Origin: Enhydrobacter sp.
GTDB lineage: Bacteria; Pseudomonadota; Alphaproteobacteria; Reyranellales; Reyranellaceae
Reading direction: 5' to 3'
DNA length: 64,000 nucleotides
Assembly: GCA_025808875.1 (NCBI GenBank)
Contig: CP075528.1
Coordinates: forward strand, 620,001-684,000
Part shown: one piece after another, positions 34,285 to 44,499 of the stretch
How the letters are laid out: each line of letters begins with the position of its first letter
Position numbering within the stretch: position 1 is the first letter of the stretch
Program-made: the position numbers and the translations under genes
Notes under the pieces: generated by a model
The model's input: the letters and a program-made list of their open reading frames with translations, nothing else
Database searches by the model: none
Told to the model about the DNA's origin: nothing

Positions 34285-36179
34285 CTCGGCTGTCGTACCA
34301 CGGGGGTAACGTGGCAAAGCGCATGTCGCTGTCTTCGATCGACCTCAGTGCCATCGACCCCAAACGCGTCGAGCGGGTGGTGACGGATCGGCTGATCGCG
34401 CATCCGCTACTGCCGCGCTTCTTCACGACGCCGGCGTTGGTCGGCGGCGCCGCATTCATCTACTGGAACGTCGCGCCGCTCTGGCCGTTCGTGGTTCATG
34501 CCGCCCTGCACGTGACAGCGCTTGTGGCGCACCGGCAACTTAGGACTTTCTATCGACAGCGAGAGGATGTTCACGACCCGGCCGTGTGGCGGTTGCTCGT
34601 CACGCTCTGTCTCGCGCTCACGTCTCTCGTCAACGGCATCATGGGGGGCTACTACGTGTCGCTCCCGGGCGAGCTCGACGCCTACTTCATCCTGGTCGCC
34701 TTGTGCCTGATGACCAGCTTGTTGCCATCGCGCAACCTGGAGGGCCGAGCGTTCGTGGCGTCGTGCGCCGCCCTGTTGGTGCCGGCGGTTATGGTCATCG
34801 CCCTGGTGCGTCCGCACGGGCAGACCGCCGCCTTGAGTGCGTTCATGGTGGTTGCCGTCTATCTCGTCGTCTTGAACGCCTTTGCTTTCTTCGAGCGCCG
34901 CCGAGAACGACGTCGGATCGCCGCCGAGTTGGCGAGTGTGGATGCCATACATGTTCTCGGCGAGGCGCGGTCTCAGCTCGCGACTGCCGAGGAATCGTTG
35001 CGCACGACCCTCGATAACCTGAACGACGGTGTCTTTCGCGTAGATGCCACGCACAGGATCGCGTTCTTCAATCGCGCGATGCAGAGCCTGCACGGCATCG
35101 GCGAGGAGCAGGCGGCGTCCATTCGCACTCTCGACGACGCCCGGCGCATGCTTGCGGGTGTCGGCGAGCTTGAGCCTACCGACGGCGGCGACGTCCGCTA
35201 CGTGCCGCGCGGCGACAAGATCCTCGAGTACAGATACATCCGGCTGGCCGATGGCGGGTTGCTGGGTCTGCACCGCGATGTGACGGACCTCAAGCGGCAG
35301 GAGGAGGCACTGGCGCGGGAGAAGGCTGTCGCCGACGCCGCGAGGCTCGACGCGGAGGCGGCACATGCCGAGGTCGTCAAGACCCGCCGGCTGATGGCCA
35401 CCGTGCTCGACAGCATGACCGACGGCACTGTTCTGTTCGATGCCGAGCGCCGCCTCGCCGACGTGAACCGTGGGGCCACGAGCCTGTTCGGATCCGAGCC
35501 GGGCCAGCCGGAGCTCGGTGCCGCTCTCGACCATGTTGCGCGTTACACGGCGCTTGGCGAAGTGATCGTGCTGGACGAGGCACCTGCGTCGCTTCCGCGG
35601 CGGATCCACGAGGTGGCCGCAGGCCTGCATTTCGATCGCCAGATGCCGAATGGGCGGCACGTCGAGCTCACGTCGAAGCCCCTCGACGACGGCAGCATCC
35701 TCTGCGTATTCCGCGACATCACCGAGCTGAAGCAGCAACAGACTGAGCTCGAGAGCGCGCGCGACGCCGCCGAGGCGGCGAATCGCGCCAAGTCCGCCTT
35801 CCTCGCCACGATGAGTCACGAGATTCGCACGCCGATGAACGGCGTCCTCGGCATGCTCGACGTGCTCGAAGCCAAGGGCCCTGTCGAGCGATCAGGACAA
35901 CGTCGTGGCGACCATGTGCGAATCGGCACATGCCCTGCTGCGCATCATCGACGACGTTCTCGACTTCTCCAAGATCGAGGCCGGTGTCGTAGAGCTGGAA
36001 GAAGCGCCATTCTCCCTGACCGGGGTCGTCGAAGGCACGATCCGGGCCCTGCGCCCGAGTGCCGACAAGCGCGGCCTGACGCTGATACCCGCGGTCGCCG
36101 CGGGCAGTATCGATACCCTGCAGAGAGACGTCACCCGCGTTCGCCAGATTCTCTACAATCTCGTTTCGCCGGCGGATAA
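34281..36179 (+). pseudogene. Degenerate PAS-sensor histidine kinase, frameshifted and truncated
   Basis: The intact part has about five membrane segments at residues 45-195, a coiled coil, two PAS-like domains ([25 protein letters not shown]) and the DHp start with its phosphoacceptor, [15 protein letters not shown]. One residue group later the frame breaks: removing one C from the CCC at 35879-35881 restores [18 protein letters not shown] and the normal [15 protein letters not shown]. The restored frame then reads to [10 protein letters not shown] (about 36165) and stops resembling a kinase. The N-box, G-boxes and any receiver domain are missing. It overlaps DUF898 at its start. Confidence 0.8.
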
Positions 36180-36212
36180 CGTCCCGTTGCGCGACTTTCT
36201 GGGGTTTGCTCG

Positions 36213-37277
36213 ATGCCTTCGCACGCGCGCTTCTTCGATGGCGAGACGGCTGCAATGCACGACGTCGGCGTCAGAGCGACCGCTGGCGAGCTGTTGATCA
36301 CACGCGCTACCGACTCGACGATCCTGGCACGGTGGCCGATAGACGAGGTGGTGGTGGTGGGCGACGCCGAACACGAGGCCGTGCCGGTTCTGGCGCGCCG
36401 CCGCCACGACGCCCGCCTCGTCATCGAGGACCACGAGACGCGCCGGAAACTGGTCGACATGGTTCCGCAGTTCGCGGCCTTGATCGGCGTGAAGCCTGCG
36501 CCGTCACGGCGTATTGCGACCTTCGGCGGCGCCCTGACGGCGGCAATCGCCCTGCTTTGGCTCGGCATCGACTGGGGCAGCGGCCACGCTGCGGCCTTCG
36601 TTCCCCATCGGATGCAGGCCAAGCTCGGACACGCCGTGCTCGGCGAACTGGTCCAGACCAAGGATCTCTGTCAGGGCGAGGCGGGATTGAGGGCGGTCCG
36701 CGAACTGGCCAATCGCTTGGCGCGAGCGTCGGACTACACCCATCCCGTCGAGGTCTATGTCGTCAAAGGCGGGCCGATCAATGCCTACACGCTGCCGGGC
36801 GGCATCCTCGTCTTCTACTCGGACCTGATCGATCGGGCGAAGGATGGGACGCAGGTCGCCGGGGTGCTCGCCCACGAGATCGGTCACGTCGTGCATAACC
36901 ATCCGATGAAGGGCCTGGTGCGACAGTTCGGGGTCGAGATCGTCGCGCGGGCGCTTACAGGAGGCTTCTCCGAGATCGGCACTCTCGCTTCGGGCGGAGG
37001 TTTGCTGCTGGCGTTGCGCAACGGACGCCGGTTCGAGCGCGAGGCCGACGCTACCGCGGTCGAGCTTCTTGAGGCTATCGGCGTCCGGGCCGACGGCGTG
37101 GCCAGCTTCTTCGAACAGCTCCTCGAGCGGGAACAGCACGATACGGCGGAAGCCGTCGGCATCTGGTCGAGTCATCCGCCGACGCGCGAGCGCATTGCCG
37201 CGACGCGCCGGCCGGCCACGGGTCGCCCGCCCTTCTCCGATGTGGAATGGAAGGCATTGCGCGATGTCTGCAAGTGA
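36213..37277 (+). CDS. M48 family metallopeptidase
   Basis: This 354-residue zinc protease has an unusual N-terminal segment of 90 residues, one membrane segment at about residues 103-120 and a peptidase domain. The zinc site is VLAHEIGHVVHNHP (HExxH) near residue 220, with the third ligand Glu in RRFEREADATAVE. The C-terminal SSHPPTRERI matches the family. Family members act in membrane or periplasmic protein quality control. It follows the truncated kinase with 33 bp of spacing. Confidence 0.87.
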   Translation: MPSHARFFDGETAAMHDVGVRATAGELLITRATDSTILARWPIDEVVVVGDAEHEAVPVLARRRHDARLVIEDHETRRKLVDMVPQFAALIGVKPAPSRRIATFGGALTAAIALLWLGIDWGSGHAAAFVPHRMQAKLGHAVLGELVQTKDLCQGEAGLRAVRELANRLARASDYTHPVEVYVVKGGPINAYTLPGGILVFYSDLIDRAKDGTQVAGVLAHEIGHVVHNHPMKGLVRQFGVEIVARALTGGFSEIGTLASGGGLLLALRNGRRFEREADATAVELLEAIGVRADGVASFFEQLLEREQHDTAEAVGIWSSHPPTRERIAATRRPATGRPPFSDVEWKALRDVCK

Positions 37278-37292
37278 AGCATTTTCTATGCG

Positions 37293-37658
37293 ATGCCTCT
37301 TCGATGGGAAGTCGATCACGACCAACGGCTGGTCGTCGTCACGGCTGACGGTCTGGTTCAGCTCGAGGACGTCGAGCAGTATCTTGACGCCATCGTCATC
37401 GAAGACGCGATGCCCTACCGCAAGATCTTCGACGCGACTCGCATTGTGCCTGTCGCGACCGATGACGACGTCATGCTTCTTGGTGCCCGGATGCGCGCTT
37501 ATGTGGCGACGCTGGAGGGAGGGCCCCTGGCCTTCGTCGTGACCACCCCTGAAGCGCGGGTCTTCGTCGACCGATACATCAACCTGACCGGAGCACGTCG
37601 GCCGGTACGCATTTTTTCCCGCGTCGAGGACGCACGGGCGTGGTTGCGGGATCTGTAG
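37293..37658 (+). CDS. SpoIIAA/STAS-like small protein
   Basis: This 121-residue protein has an alternating strand-helix pattern: LRWEVDHDQRLVVVTADGLV, DATRIVPVATDDDV and AFVVTTPEARVFVDRY. It resembles the STAS-like SpoIIAA fold seen in many proteobacterial orphans. No catalytic residues are evident. It lies 15 bases after the M48 gene and may be cotranscribed. Confidence 0.6.
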   Translation: MPLRWEVDHDQRLVVVTADGLVQLEDVEQYLDAIVIEDAMPYRKIFDATRIVPVATDDDVMLLGARMRAYVATLEGGPLAFVVTTPEARVFVDRYINLTGARRPVRIFSRVEDARAWLRDL

Positions 37659-37823
37659 TAGGACTCGCAGGCGGGAGTCGGCGGCCGCGCCGCGGGGGGA
37701 GAACTAAAAGGGCGCGGACGGGCCACCGACGGCGTCGCCGGCTGCGAAACGACGACGCTGGTCAGCTAACGCACTTCCGGGATCGATCGTTACGCCTGCC
37801 TCTGAAATGCCACGGGGTGATCC

Positions 37824-38945
37824 TCAGCCCTTCATGCGCTGTCCACCGATCCTGAAGTCCTTGAGTATCTCGGGCCGGAAGGAAAGCCCGTGGCCGGGAC
37901 GCTCCGGCGGTCTCATGAGGCCGTTTCGATCGGGCAGCACGGGCTCGATCCAGAGATCGTCGTTCCAGTCCATGTATTCGAGGTAGTTGGCGTTGGGTAT
38001 CGACGCCAACAGATGCACCATTTGCTCGTGGAAGAGATGGGGCGCGAGGCGGATGCCCCACGGTTCGGCGGCAGCGGCGATCTTGCGCAGTTCTGTATAG
38101 CCGCCGCGCATCGGGTCGGGCTGCAGGATCGGCACGGGGTGCGGGGCCTCGAGGAAGGGCCTGAGGTCGTTGCGCGTGAAGTGGCTCTCGCCACCGACGA
38201 TGCGGGTTTTGAGCGCGGCGGCTATACGGCGGTAGCCGGAAAAGTCCTCGGCCACCACCGGCTCCTCCAACCAATAAGGATCGTACTCGTCGATGCGATG
38301 GCCGGCCTGAATCGCGGTATCGGCGTCCCAGCCCATGTTGACGTCGATCATGATCTCCACGCCGCCGCCCAGCGCCTCGCGCATGGCCTTCACGTTCTGT
38401 ACGTCCTCGCGCCACGGCCGAATGTGCGCGACCTGCATCTTGATGGCCTTGAGGCCCTGCCCGGTGAATTCCCTGGCGCGGGCGATCATGCCGTCGCGAC
38501 CGAGGCCGCGGAACACGCCCGAACCGTAGGCCGGCACTTCGGCACGGCACGCGCCCCACAGCCTGAACAAAGGCAGGCCGGCGCGCTTGCCGACGATGTC
38601 CCACAGCGCCATGTCGACCGCGCTTTGGGCGAACACCGTCACACCCATGCGTCCCAGCCAGAAGTTGTTTTTGTAGAGCGTCTGCCAGATTCCCTCGATC
38701 TCGGTGGCGTCGCGGCCCAGCACGCGGGGCGCTATCAGTTCCTTCATGCAGGCGTCGATCGTGTGCAACCCGCCACGCAGGGGCTGCAGATAGCTCATGC
38801 CGACGAGGCCGCCCTGAGTTTCGATCTCCAGGACATAGATTTCGCGGTTGGGGTCCGACAGGATCCCGGCGGCCGGCGGCTTGCCGCGCCATGGCACCTG
38901 CAGCAGCGTGGAGCGCAGTTCGACGATGGTGGTGGCCGTGGTCAT
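37824..38945 (-). CDS. Mandelate racemase/muconate-lactonizing enzyme-like enolase superfamily protein
   Basis: This 373-residue enolase-superfamily protein has a capping domain to residue 120 followed by a barrel. Metal ligands are visible as Asp in MIDVNMGWD, Glu in WLEEPVV and Glu in GGESHF. The base on strand 2 is in LKAIKMQVA (KxQ rather than KxK), and the His partner is in LAPHLFH. Such enzymes racemise, dehydrate or cycloisomerise carboxylates. The KxQ pattern is unlike mandelate racemase itself, so the reaction is not assignable. Confidence 0.8.
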   Translation of the reverse strand: MTTATTIVELRSTLLQVPWRGKPPAAGILSDPNREIYVLEIETQGGLVGMSYLQPLRGGLHTIDACMKELIAPRVLGRDATEIEGIWQTLYKNNFWLGRMGVTVFAQSAVDMALWDIVGKRAGLPLFRLWGACRAEVPAYGSGVFRGLGRDGMIARAREFTGQGLKAIKMQVAHIRPWREDVQNVKAMREALGGGVEIMIDVNMGWDADTAIQAGHRIDEYDPYWLEEPVVAEDFSGYRRIAAALKTRIVGGESHFTRNDLRPFLEAPHPVPILQPDPMRGGYTELRKIAAAAEPWGIRLAPHLFHEQMVHLLASIPNANYLEYMDWNDDLWIEPVLPDRNGLMRPPERPGHGLSFRPEILKDFRIGGQRMKG

Positions 38946-38989
38946 AGGGCATAACTCCCGCGTCTTTTCCTGCCCATGATGCCATCGCC

Positions 38990-40597
38990 ATGACTTCGTC
39001 CAACCGTCTCTATCTGTTCGACACCACTCTGCGAGACGGCGCCCAGACCCAGGGCGTCGATTTCACCGTTGCGGACAAGGCGGCGATTGCGCGCGAGCTG
39101 GATCTGCTGGGCATCGACTACATCGAGGGCGGCTGGCCCGGCGCCAACCCGACCGACGATCGCTTCTTCGCGGATCCGCCGGAGTTCAGGAATGCCCGGT
39201 TCGTCGCCTTCGGCATGACGCGCCGCGCCGGCCGCAGCGCCGCCAACGATCCCGGCCTGAACGCCATCCTGCAGACCAGGGCGCGCAACGTCTGCATGGT
39301 CGGCAAGACCTGGGACTTCCACGTCGATGTCGCGCTCGAACTCGATCGCAACGAGTATCTCGACATGATCGCCGACTCCGTCGCCCATGCGAAGACGCGT
39401 ATGGACGAGGTCCTGTTCGACGCCGAGCACTTCTTCGACGGCTACAAGGCGAACCCGGACTACGCCATGGCCTGCCTCAAGGCGGCGGACAGGTCGGGCG
39501 CGCGCTGGCTGGTGCTGTGCGACACCAATGGCGGCAGCTTGCCGCACGAGATCGAACGCATCGTCGGCGAGGTCTGCAAGACGATCCCCGGCGACCGCCT
39601 CGGCATCCACACCCACAACGACACCGAGAACGCCGTCGCCAACACGCTCGCGGCCGTTCGCGCCGGTGTGCGCCAGGTGCAGGGCACGATCAACGGGCTC
39701 GGCGAGCGCTGCGGCAACGCCAACATGATCGCGCTCATCCCCAATCTCGTGCTCAAGATGGGCTTCGAGACGGGCCTGAAGGAGGGCGCGATGCAACGGC
39801 TCACGCATCTTTCGCGCCTGCTCGACGATCGTCTCAACGTCGTGCCGAATCGCAGCGCCGCCTATGTCGGCTCGCGCGCTTTCGCCCACAAGGGCGGCCT
39901 GCACGTGTCGGCGGTCGAAAAGGACCCCAGGACATACGAGCACGTCGATCCCGAGGTCGTCGGCAACCAGCGCATCATCGTCGTGAGCGACCAGGCCGGC
40001 CGCTCCAACATCATGGCGCGTTTCCGCCAGATCGGGCTCGAGGTCGACGCGAAGGATCCGGGCGTCATGCGGCTGCTCGAGATCGTCAAGGACCGCGAGG
40101 CCGAAGGCTACGCCTATGACGGGGCCGATGCTTCGTTCGAGCTGCTGGCGCGTCACGAGCTGCACACCGTGCCCGACTATTTCAACCTGCAGAGTTTTCG
40201 CGTGCTGGCCGAACGGCGTATCAACGCCAGAGGCGAACGCATCACCCTGTCGGAAGCAACCGTGAAGCTCGACGTCGCCGGCAAGCGGGCGATGGAAGTG
40301 GGCGAGGGCAATGGTCCGGTGAACGCCCTCGATGCTGCGCTGCGAAAGGCGTTGGTTCCGATCTATCCCGAGTTGCAGGACATGCGCCTCATCGACTTCA
40401 AGGTCCGCATTCTCGATGCGGCAGGCGGAACGGCCGCTACAACCAGGGTCATGATCGAAAGCGCCGACGGCAAGGGCCGGCGCTGGTCGACGATCGGCGT
40501 TTCGCCCAACATCGTCGATGCGTCCTACAATGCCCTTTACGATGCCATCACCTATAAGTTGTTCCGGGACGGCGCCAGGCCGGCGCAACCGACCTAG
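38990..40597 (+). CDS. cimA: Citramalate synthase
   Basis: CimA condenses acetyl-CoA with pyruvate to (R)-citramalate, opening a threonine-independent route to isoleucine. The 535-residue protein has the DRE-TIM barrel start LFDTTLRDGAQTQG, metal/base site IHTHNDTENAVANT (HxH), GTINGLGERCGNANM and the flexible FAHKGGLHVSA linker. The C-terminal LeuA-type regulatory domain spans residues 395-525. The length and the GLGERCGNAN segment favour citramalate over isopropylmalate synthase. It is divergent from the enolase-superfamily gene with 44 bp between. Confidence 0.88.
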   Translation: MTSSNRLYLFDTTLRDGAQTQGVDFTVADKAAIARELDLLGIDYIEGGWPGANPTDDRFFADPPEFRNARFVAFGMTRRAGRSAANDPGLNAILQTRARNVCMVGKTWDFHVDVALELDRNEYLDMIADSVAHAKTRMDEVLFDAEHFFDGYKANPDYAMACLKAADRSGARWLVLCDTNGGSLPHEIERIVGEVCKTIPGDRLGIHTHNDTENAVANTLAAVRAGVRQVQGTINGLGERCGNANMIALIPNLVLKMGFETGLKEGAMQRLTHLSRLLDDRLNVVPNRSAAYVGSRAFAHKGGLHVSAVEKDPRTYEHVDPEVVGNQRIIVVSDQAGRSNIMARFRQIGLEVDAKDPGVMRLLEIVKDREAEGYAYDGADASFELLARHELHTVPDYFNLQSFRVLAERRINARGERITLSEATVKLDVAGKRAMEVGEGNGPVNALDAALRKALVPIYPELQDMRLIDFKVRILDAAGGTAATTRVMIESADGKGRRWSTIGVSPNIVDASYNALYDAITYKLFRDGARPAQPT

Positions 40598-40653
40598 CTG
40601 CCATGCCTCCCCGTTCGGTTGACGATAGGGGCCATGGCGCGGAGCATGCGTAA

Positions 40654-41766
40654 GTGCGAGACGGAGAAGAACTGAAGGAGGGAGAGGCGCCGATATCGGC
40701 GCGCGCGTTGCGCCGCCCGGTGATGGAGCGCCGGGCCGTGGCTCGCCTCGTGATGTGGTCGCTGCCCTTCCTGGTCGCCGCGGTGGCGCTGTTCGTGTGG
40801 CTGGGAGCGGGGCGCTACACCTCGACCGACAACGCCTACGTCAAGGGCGACCGCGCCGCCATTGCCACCGAGCTGAGCGGGTTGATCGTCGAGGTTCCGG
40901 TGCAGGAGAACCAACGCGTGTCGCGCGGCCAGCTCCTGCTGCGCCTCGACGACCAGCCCTACCGCCTGGCGCTCGCCAAGATCGAGGCCGAGATCGAGAA
41001 CCAGCGCGCCGAGATCCGGGGCCTGCGTGCGCAGTGGCGCAGCAAGCGCGAGGAGATCAAGTCGGCGCTGAGTCAGCAGGTCTATTTCCAGGCCGACTAC
41101 GACCGGCAAAAGGAGCTCGCCGAACGCAAGATCGCCTCGGCCCAGCGCCTCGAAGAGGCGCGGCGCGATCTCGAGGTAGCGCGCCAGCGCATCTCCACGG
41201 CGCAGGAGGATCTCACGCGGATCGAGGCGGCGCTGGCCGGCGATCCCAAGATCCGCGTCGATGAACATCCCAGAGTCAAGCAGATGATGGCGGCGCGCGA
41301 GGAAGCGCTGCTCAACCTGCGCAAGACCATGATCGAGGCGCCGATCGACGGGGTCGTCTCCAAACGTCCCGTGCCCGGAACCTATGCGACTGCCGGCATG
41401 CCGGCCATCGTGGTGGTTGCGGACCGAGATCTCTGGATCGAGGCCAACTTCAAAGAGACCGAACTCACGCGCGTGCGGGCGGGCCAGCCCGTGACGGTGC
41501 GCATCGACACCTACCCGGACGTGGTCTGCGTCGGCACCGTGGCGTCGATCGCCCAGGCCACGGGTGCGGAGTTCGCCGTGCTGCCGCCGCAGAATGCGTC
41601 GGGCAACTGGGTGAAGGTGGTCCAGCGCATCCCGGTGCGGGTCACGGTGAAATGTCCGGAGGACGCACCTCCGCTGCGCGTGGGCATGAGCACGACCATC
41701 GAGATCGACACCGGCCACAAGCGCTCGTTCAATGACGTGCTGAAGGCGGTCGGGCTCGCGATGTGA
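40654..41766 (+). CDS. EmrA-like membrane fusion protein
   Basis: This 370-residue HlyD-family periplasmic adaptor has a short cytoplasmic start, one membrane segment (about residues 34-52), a lipoyl half motif in the GRYTSTDNAYVKGD and GLIVEVPVQENQRV region, a long coiled coil at residues 95-200 and the second lipoyl half (IEAPIDGVVSKRPV). It links an inner-membrane MFS pump to an outer channel. The start is GTG at 40654. The stop overlaps the EmrB-like GTG. Confidence 0.88.
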   Translation: MRDGEELKEGEAPISARALRRPVMERRAVARLVMWSLPFLVAAVALFVWLGAGRYTSTDNAYVKGDRAAIATELSGLIVEVPVQENQRVSRGQLLLRLDDQPYRLALAKIEAEIENQRAEIRGLRAQWRSKREEIKSALSQQVYFQADYDRQKELAERKIASAQRLEEARRDLEVARQRISTAQEDLTRIEAALAGDPKIRVDEHPRVKQMMAAREEALLNLRKTMIEAPIDGVVSKRPVPGTYATAGMPAIVVVADRDLWIEANFKETELTRVRAGQPVTVRIDTYPDVVCVGTVASIAQATGAEFAVLPPQNASGNWVKVVQRIPVRVTVKCPEDAPPLRVGMSTTIEIDTGHKRSFNDVLKAVGLAM

Positions 41767-43256
41767 CCGATCCGGCCGTCCTGCGCCGGCGCCGGCTGAT
41801 CACCGTCGTCGTCATGATGGCGACCATCATGCACGCCCTCGACGGCACCATCGCCAACGTGGCGCTGCCGTCGATCCAGGGCTCGCTGTCGGCCACCCAG
41901 GAGCAGGTCTCCTGGGTGGTGACGTCCTACATCGTCGCATCCGCGATCATGACGCCGTTCGCCGGCTTCTCCGCGACTCGCTTCGGTCTGCGCACGACAC
42001 TCTTCGCCTGCGTCATCGGCTTCACTGTGGTGTCCATGTTGTGCGGAGCGGCGCAATCGCTCGACCAGCTGGTCCTGTTCCGCGCCCTGCAGGGCGGCTT
42101 CGGTGCTGCGCTGGTGCCGGTGTCCCAGGCCATCATGATGGACACCTTCCCGCGGGAGGAGCAGGGCAAGGCGATGGCGATGTGGGGTGTGGGCACCATG
42201 ATCGGCCCCATCGTCGGCCCGTCGCTCGGCGGCTGGCTGACGGACGAGCTGTCGTGGCGCTGGGTCTTCTACGTCAACCTGCCGGTCGGCCTGATTTGTG
42301 CCTTCGGTGTCCTGGTCCTGGTGCGCGACAGCGCGCACGACCGGCCGCGCCCTTTCGACCTGCTCGGCTTCGTGCTGCTGGCGATCGCCATCGGCATGTT
42401 CCAGCTGATGCTCGATCGCGGCCAGCAGCTCGACTGGTTCGATTCGCTCGAGATCGTGGTCGAGGGGCTGATCGCGGGCGTGGCCTTCACGATGTTCCTG
42501 ATTCACATGCTGACCGACCGCCAGCCCTTCCTGTCGCGCGATCTCTTCCGCGACCGCAACCTGACCGTGGGGCTGGTGTTCACGGCGCTCGCCGGCCTCG
42601 TGCTGATCGTGACGGCGACGCTGATGCCGCCCTTCCTGCAGCAACTCAAGGGATATCCGGTGCTGACCACCGGCATCGTCCTGGCGCCGCGCGGCGCGGG
42701 CATGATGGTGGCGATGATGCTGGTGGCGCGCCTGATCGGGCGGTTCGACGCGCGCTGGCTGGTGGCGATCGGCTTCCTGCTCTGCGCGCTGTCGCTCTGG
42801 GACATGACACGGTTCAACCTCGACGTCAGCGAGAGCCACATCGTGTGGAACGGTGTGCTGCTGGGCTTCGGGCTGGGCCTCGTTTTCCCACCGCTCACGA
42901 CCCTCACCTTCGCCACCCTGCCGGCGCGGCTGCGCACCGAGGGCGCGGCGATGAATGCGCTGTTGCGCAATCTCGGCGCGTCGATCGGGCTTGCCGTGCT
43001 GGTCGCCCTGCTCGCGCGCAACAGCCAGACCAACCGCAGCGAGCTCGTCGAGCAACTCACGCCCTACAGCGCTGGTTGGCCTTTCGGCAGCACGATGCCC
43101 GGCGCCGATTCGACCCTGCTCGCCGTATGGGAAGCCGAAATCAATCGCCAGGCGGCGATGATCGGGTATCTGAACGATTTCCGGGCCATGACGATCTGCA
43201 CCGTGTTGGTGCTGCCGCTGCTCTTCTTCATGCGCAAGCAGATGCTCCTGCGCTAG
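41763..43256 (+). CDS. DHA2 family MFS multidrug transporter, EmrB-like
   Basis: This 497-residue pump has fourteen predicted membrane segments and the DHA2 motifs: LDGTIANVALPSIQ in helix 1, MTPFAGFSATRFG in the first loop and GPSLGGWLTDELSWRWVFYVN in helix 5. The GTG start at 41763 overlaps the EmrA-like stop, making the pair translationally coupled. It exports drugs or organic acids with the adaptor; no outer-membrane channel gene is adjacent. Confidence 0.9.
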   Translation: MTDPAVLRRRRLITVVVMMATIMHALDGTIANVALPSIQGSLSATQEQVSWVVTSYIVASAIMTPFAGFSATRFGLRTTLFACVIGFTVVSMLCGAAQSLDQLVLFRALQGGFGAALVPVSQAIMMDTFPREEQGKAMAMWGVGTMIGPIVGPSLGGWLTDELSWRWVFYVNLPVGLICAFGVLVLVRDSAHDRPRPFDLLGFVLLAIAIGMFQLMLDRGQQLDWFDSLEIVVEGLIAGVAFTMFLIHMLTDRQPFLSRDLFRDRNLTVGLVFTALAGLVLIVTATLMPPFLQQLKGYPVLTTGIVLAPRGAGMMVAMMLVARLIGRFDARWLVAIGFLLCALSLWDMTRFNLDVSESHIVWNGVLLGFGLGLVFPPLTTLTFATLPARLRTEGAAMNALLRNLGASIGLAVLVALLARNSQTNRSELVEQLTPYSAGWPFGSTMPGADSTLLAVWEAEINRQAAMIGYLNDFRAMTICTVLVLPLLFFMRKQMLLR

Positions 43257-43266
43257 AACAGTCCGG

Positions 43267-44031
43267 ATGGGACGGGCTTCCAAGGGAAAGGCGACGGTCG
43301 GCGCGATGCCGGTGGTCGTGCTGGTGCGGCCGCAACTCGGCGAGAACATCGGCATGGCGGCGCGCGCCATGCTGAACTGCGGCCTCGACTCGCTGCGACT
43401 GGTCGAGCCCCGCGATGGCTGGCCCAATTCCAAGGCCCAGCGCGCCGCCTCCGGGGCCGACGTAGTGCTCGATCGGGCACAGGTCTTCGCGAGCGTGGCA
43501 GAGGCGGTTGCCGACCTGCAGCATGTCGTCGCCACAACTGCGCGCAACCGCGAGCTTGCCCAACGTATCGTCACGCCGCGCCAGGCGGCGGGCGAGATGC
43601 GGGGCTGGATCGCCGATGGCCGGCGGGTCGGCGTCCTGTTCGGACCGGAGCGCACCGGGCTGGAGAACGACGACATGGTGGTCGCCGACACGGCCCTTTC
43701 CATCCCGCTCAATCCGCAGTTCTCGTCTCTCAACGTGGCGCAGGCCGTGTTGCTGGTGTCCTACGAATGGGCGGCCTCGGCCGACATCACGCCGGCGTCG
43801 CGCATGTCGGACCATTCGACCCGACCCGCGACCAAGGAAGAGCTGCAGAACCTGTTCGACCATCTCGAGCGGACGCTCGACCAGTCGGGCTTCCTGCGGC
43901 ACAAGGCGATGCGGCCAGCCATGGTGAACAACCTGCGTGCCCTTCTGCAGCGCGCCGCCATGACGGAGCAGGAAGTGCGGACCTTTCACGGCGTCATCAA
44001 GTTTCTCGGCAAGCGCAAGCACGACGATTAG
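43267..44031 (+). CDS. trmJ: tRNA/rRNA methyltransferase TrmJ (SPOUT)
   Basis: This 254-residue SPOUT methyltransferase forms 2'-O-methyl-C32/U32 in tRNA. The knot-forming motifs are RPQLGENIGMAARAM (motif 1), LFGPERTGLENDD (motif 2) and PLNPQFSSLNVAQAV (motif 3). A helical C-terminal extension of about 85 residues matches TrmJ. It is ten bases downstream of the EmrB-like gene. Confidence 0.88.
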   Translation: MGRASKGKATVGAMPVVVLVRPQLGENIGMAARAMLNCGLDSLRLVEPRDGWPNSKAQRAASGADVVLDRAQVFASVAEAVADLQHVVATTARNRELAQRIVTPRQAAGEMRGWIADGRRVGVLFGPERTGLENDDMVVADTALSIPLNPQFSSLNVAQAVLLVSYEWAASADITPASRMSDHSTRPATKEELQNLFDHLERTLDQSGFLRHKAMRPAMVNNLRALLQRAAMTEQEVRTFHGVIKFLGKRKHDD

Positions 44032-44047
44032 AAGGAAGGGAGTGATT

Positions 44048-44470
44048 ATGCCCACCACCGCCAGCATCTCCTGGGTCGAGGGCGCGCTGTTCGTGGCCGA
44101 AAGCGGCAGCGGCCACACCCTCACCATGGATGGATCGCCCGACGTCGGCGGACGCAACCTCGCGTCTCGGCCGATGGAAGTCGTGCTGATGGGCATGGGC
44201 GGCTGCACGGCCATCGACGTGGTCTCCATGCTGAGGAAGCAACGGCAGGATATCGAAGGGGTGGAAGTTTCGCTGGTTGCCGAACGGGCGGATGACCATC
44301 CGAAGGTCTTCACCCAAGTGAAGCTCACCTACACGGTACGCGGTCGCAAACTGAACAAGGCACTGATCGAACGGGCCATCAGCCTGTCGGACGAGAAGTA
44401 CTGCTCAGCAACGGCGATGGTGAGGAAATCGGCCGACGTGACGCATGAGATCGTGCTCGTCGAGGTCTAA
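44048..44470 (+). CDS. OsmC family peroxiredoxin-like protein
   Basis: This 140-residue OsmC/Ohr-fold protein of the YhfA branch has the two redox cysteines in GMGGCTAIDVV and EKYCSATAMV, spaced as in thiol peroxidases of this family. It reduces organic hydroperoxides. ATG at 44048 has GGAAGGGAG immediately upstream and is preferred over GTG at 44042. It lies 16 bases after trmJ. Confidence 0.87.
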   Translation: MPTTASISWVEGALFVAESGSGHTLTMDGSPDVGGRNLASRPMEVVLMGMGGCTAIDVVSMLRKQRQDIEGVEVSLVAERADDHPKVFTQVKLTYTVRGRKLNKALIERAISLSDEKYCSATAMVRKSADVTHEIVLVEV

Positions 44471-44499
44471 GCCCTTGTAGAACAAGGACGAACGCCGGC

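Noticed and set aside
41511..43733. Long minus-strand open frame opposite EmrB-like
   Set aside because: No recognisable domain, composition is a shadow of the membrane-protein codons on the plus strand.
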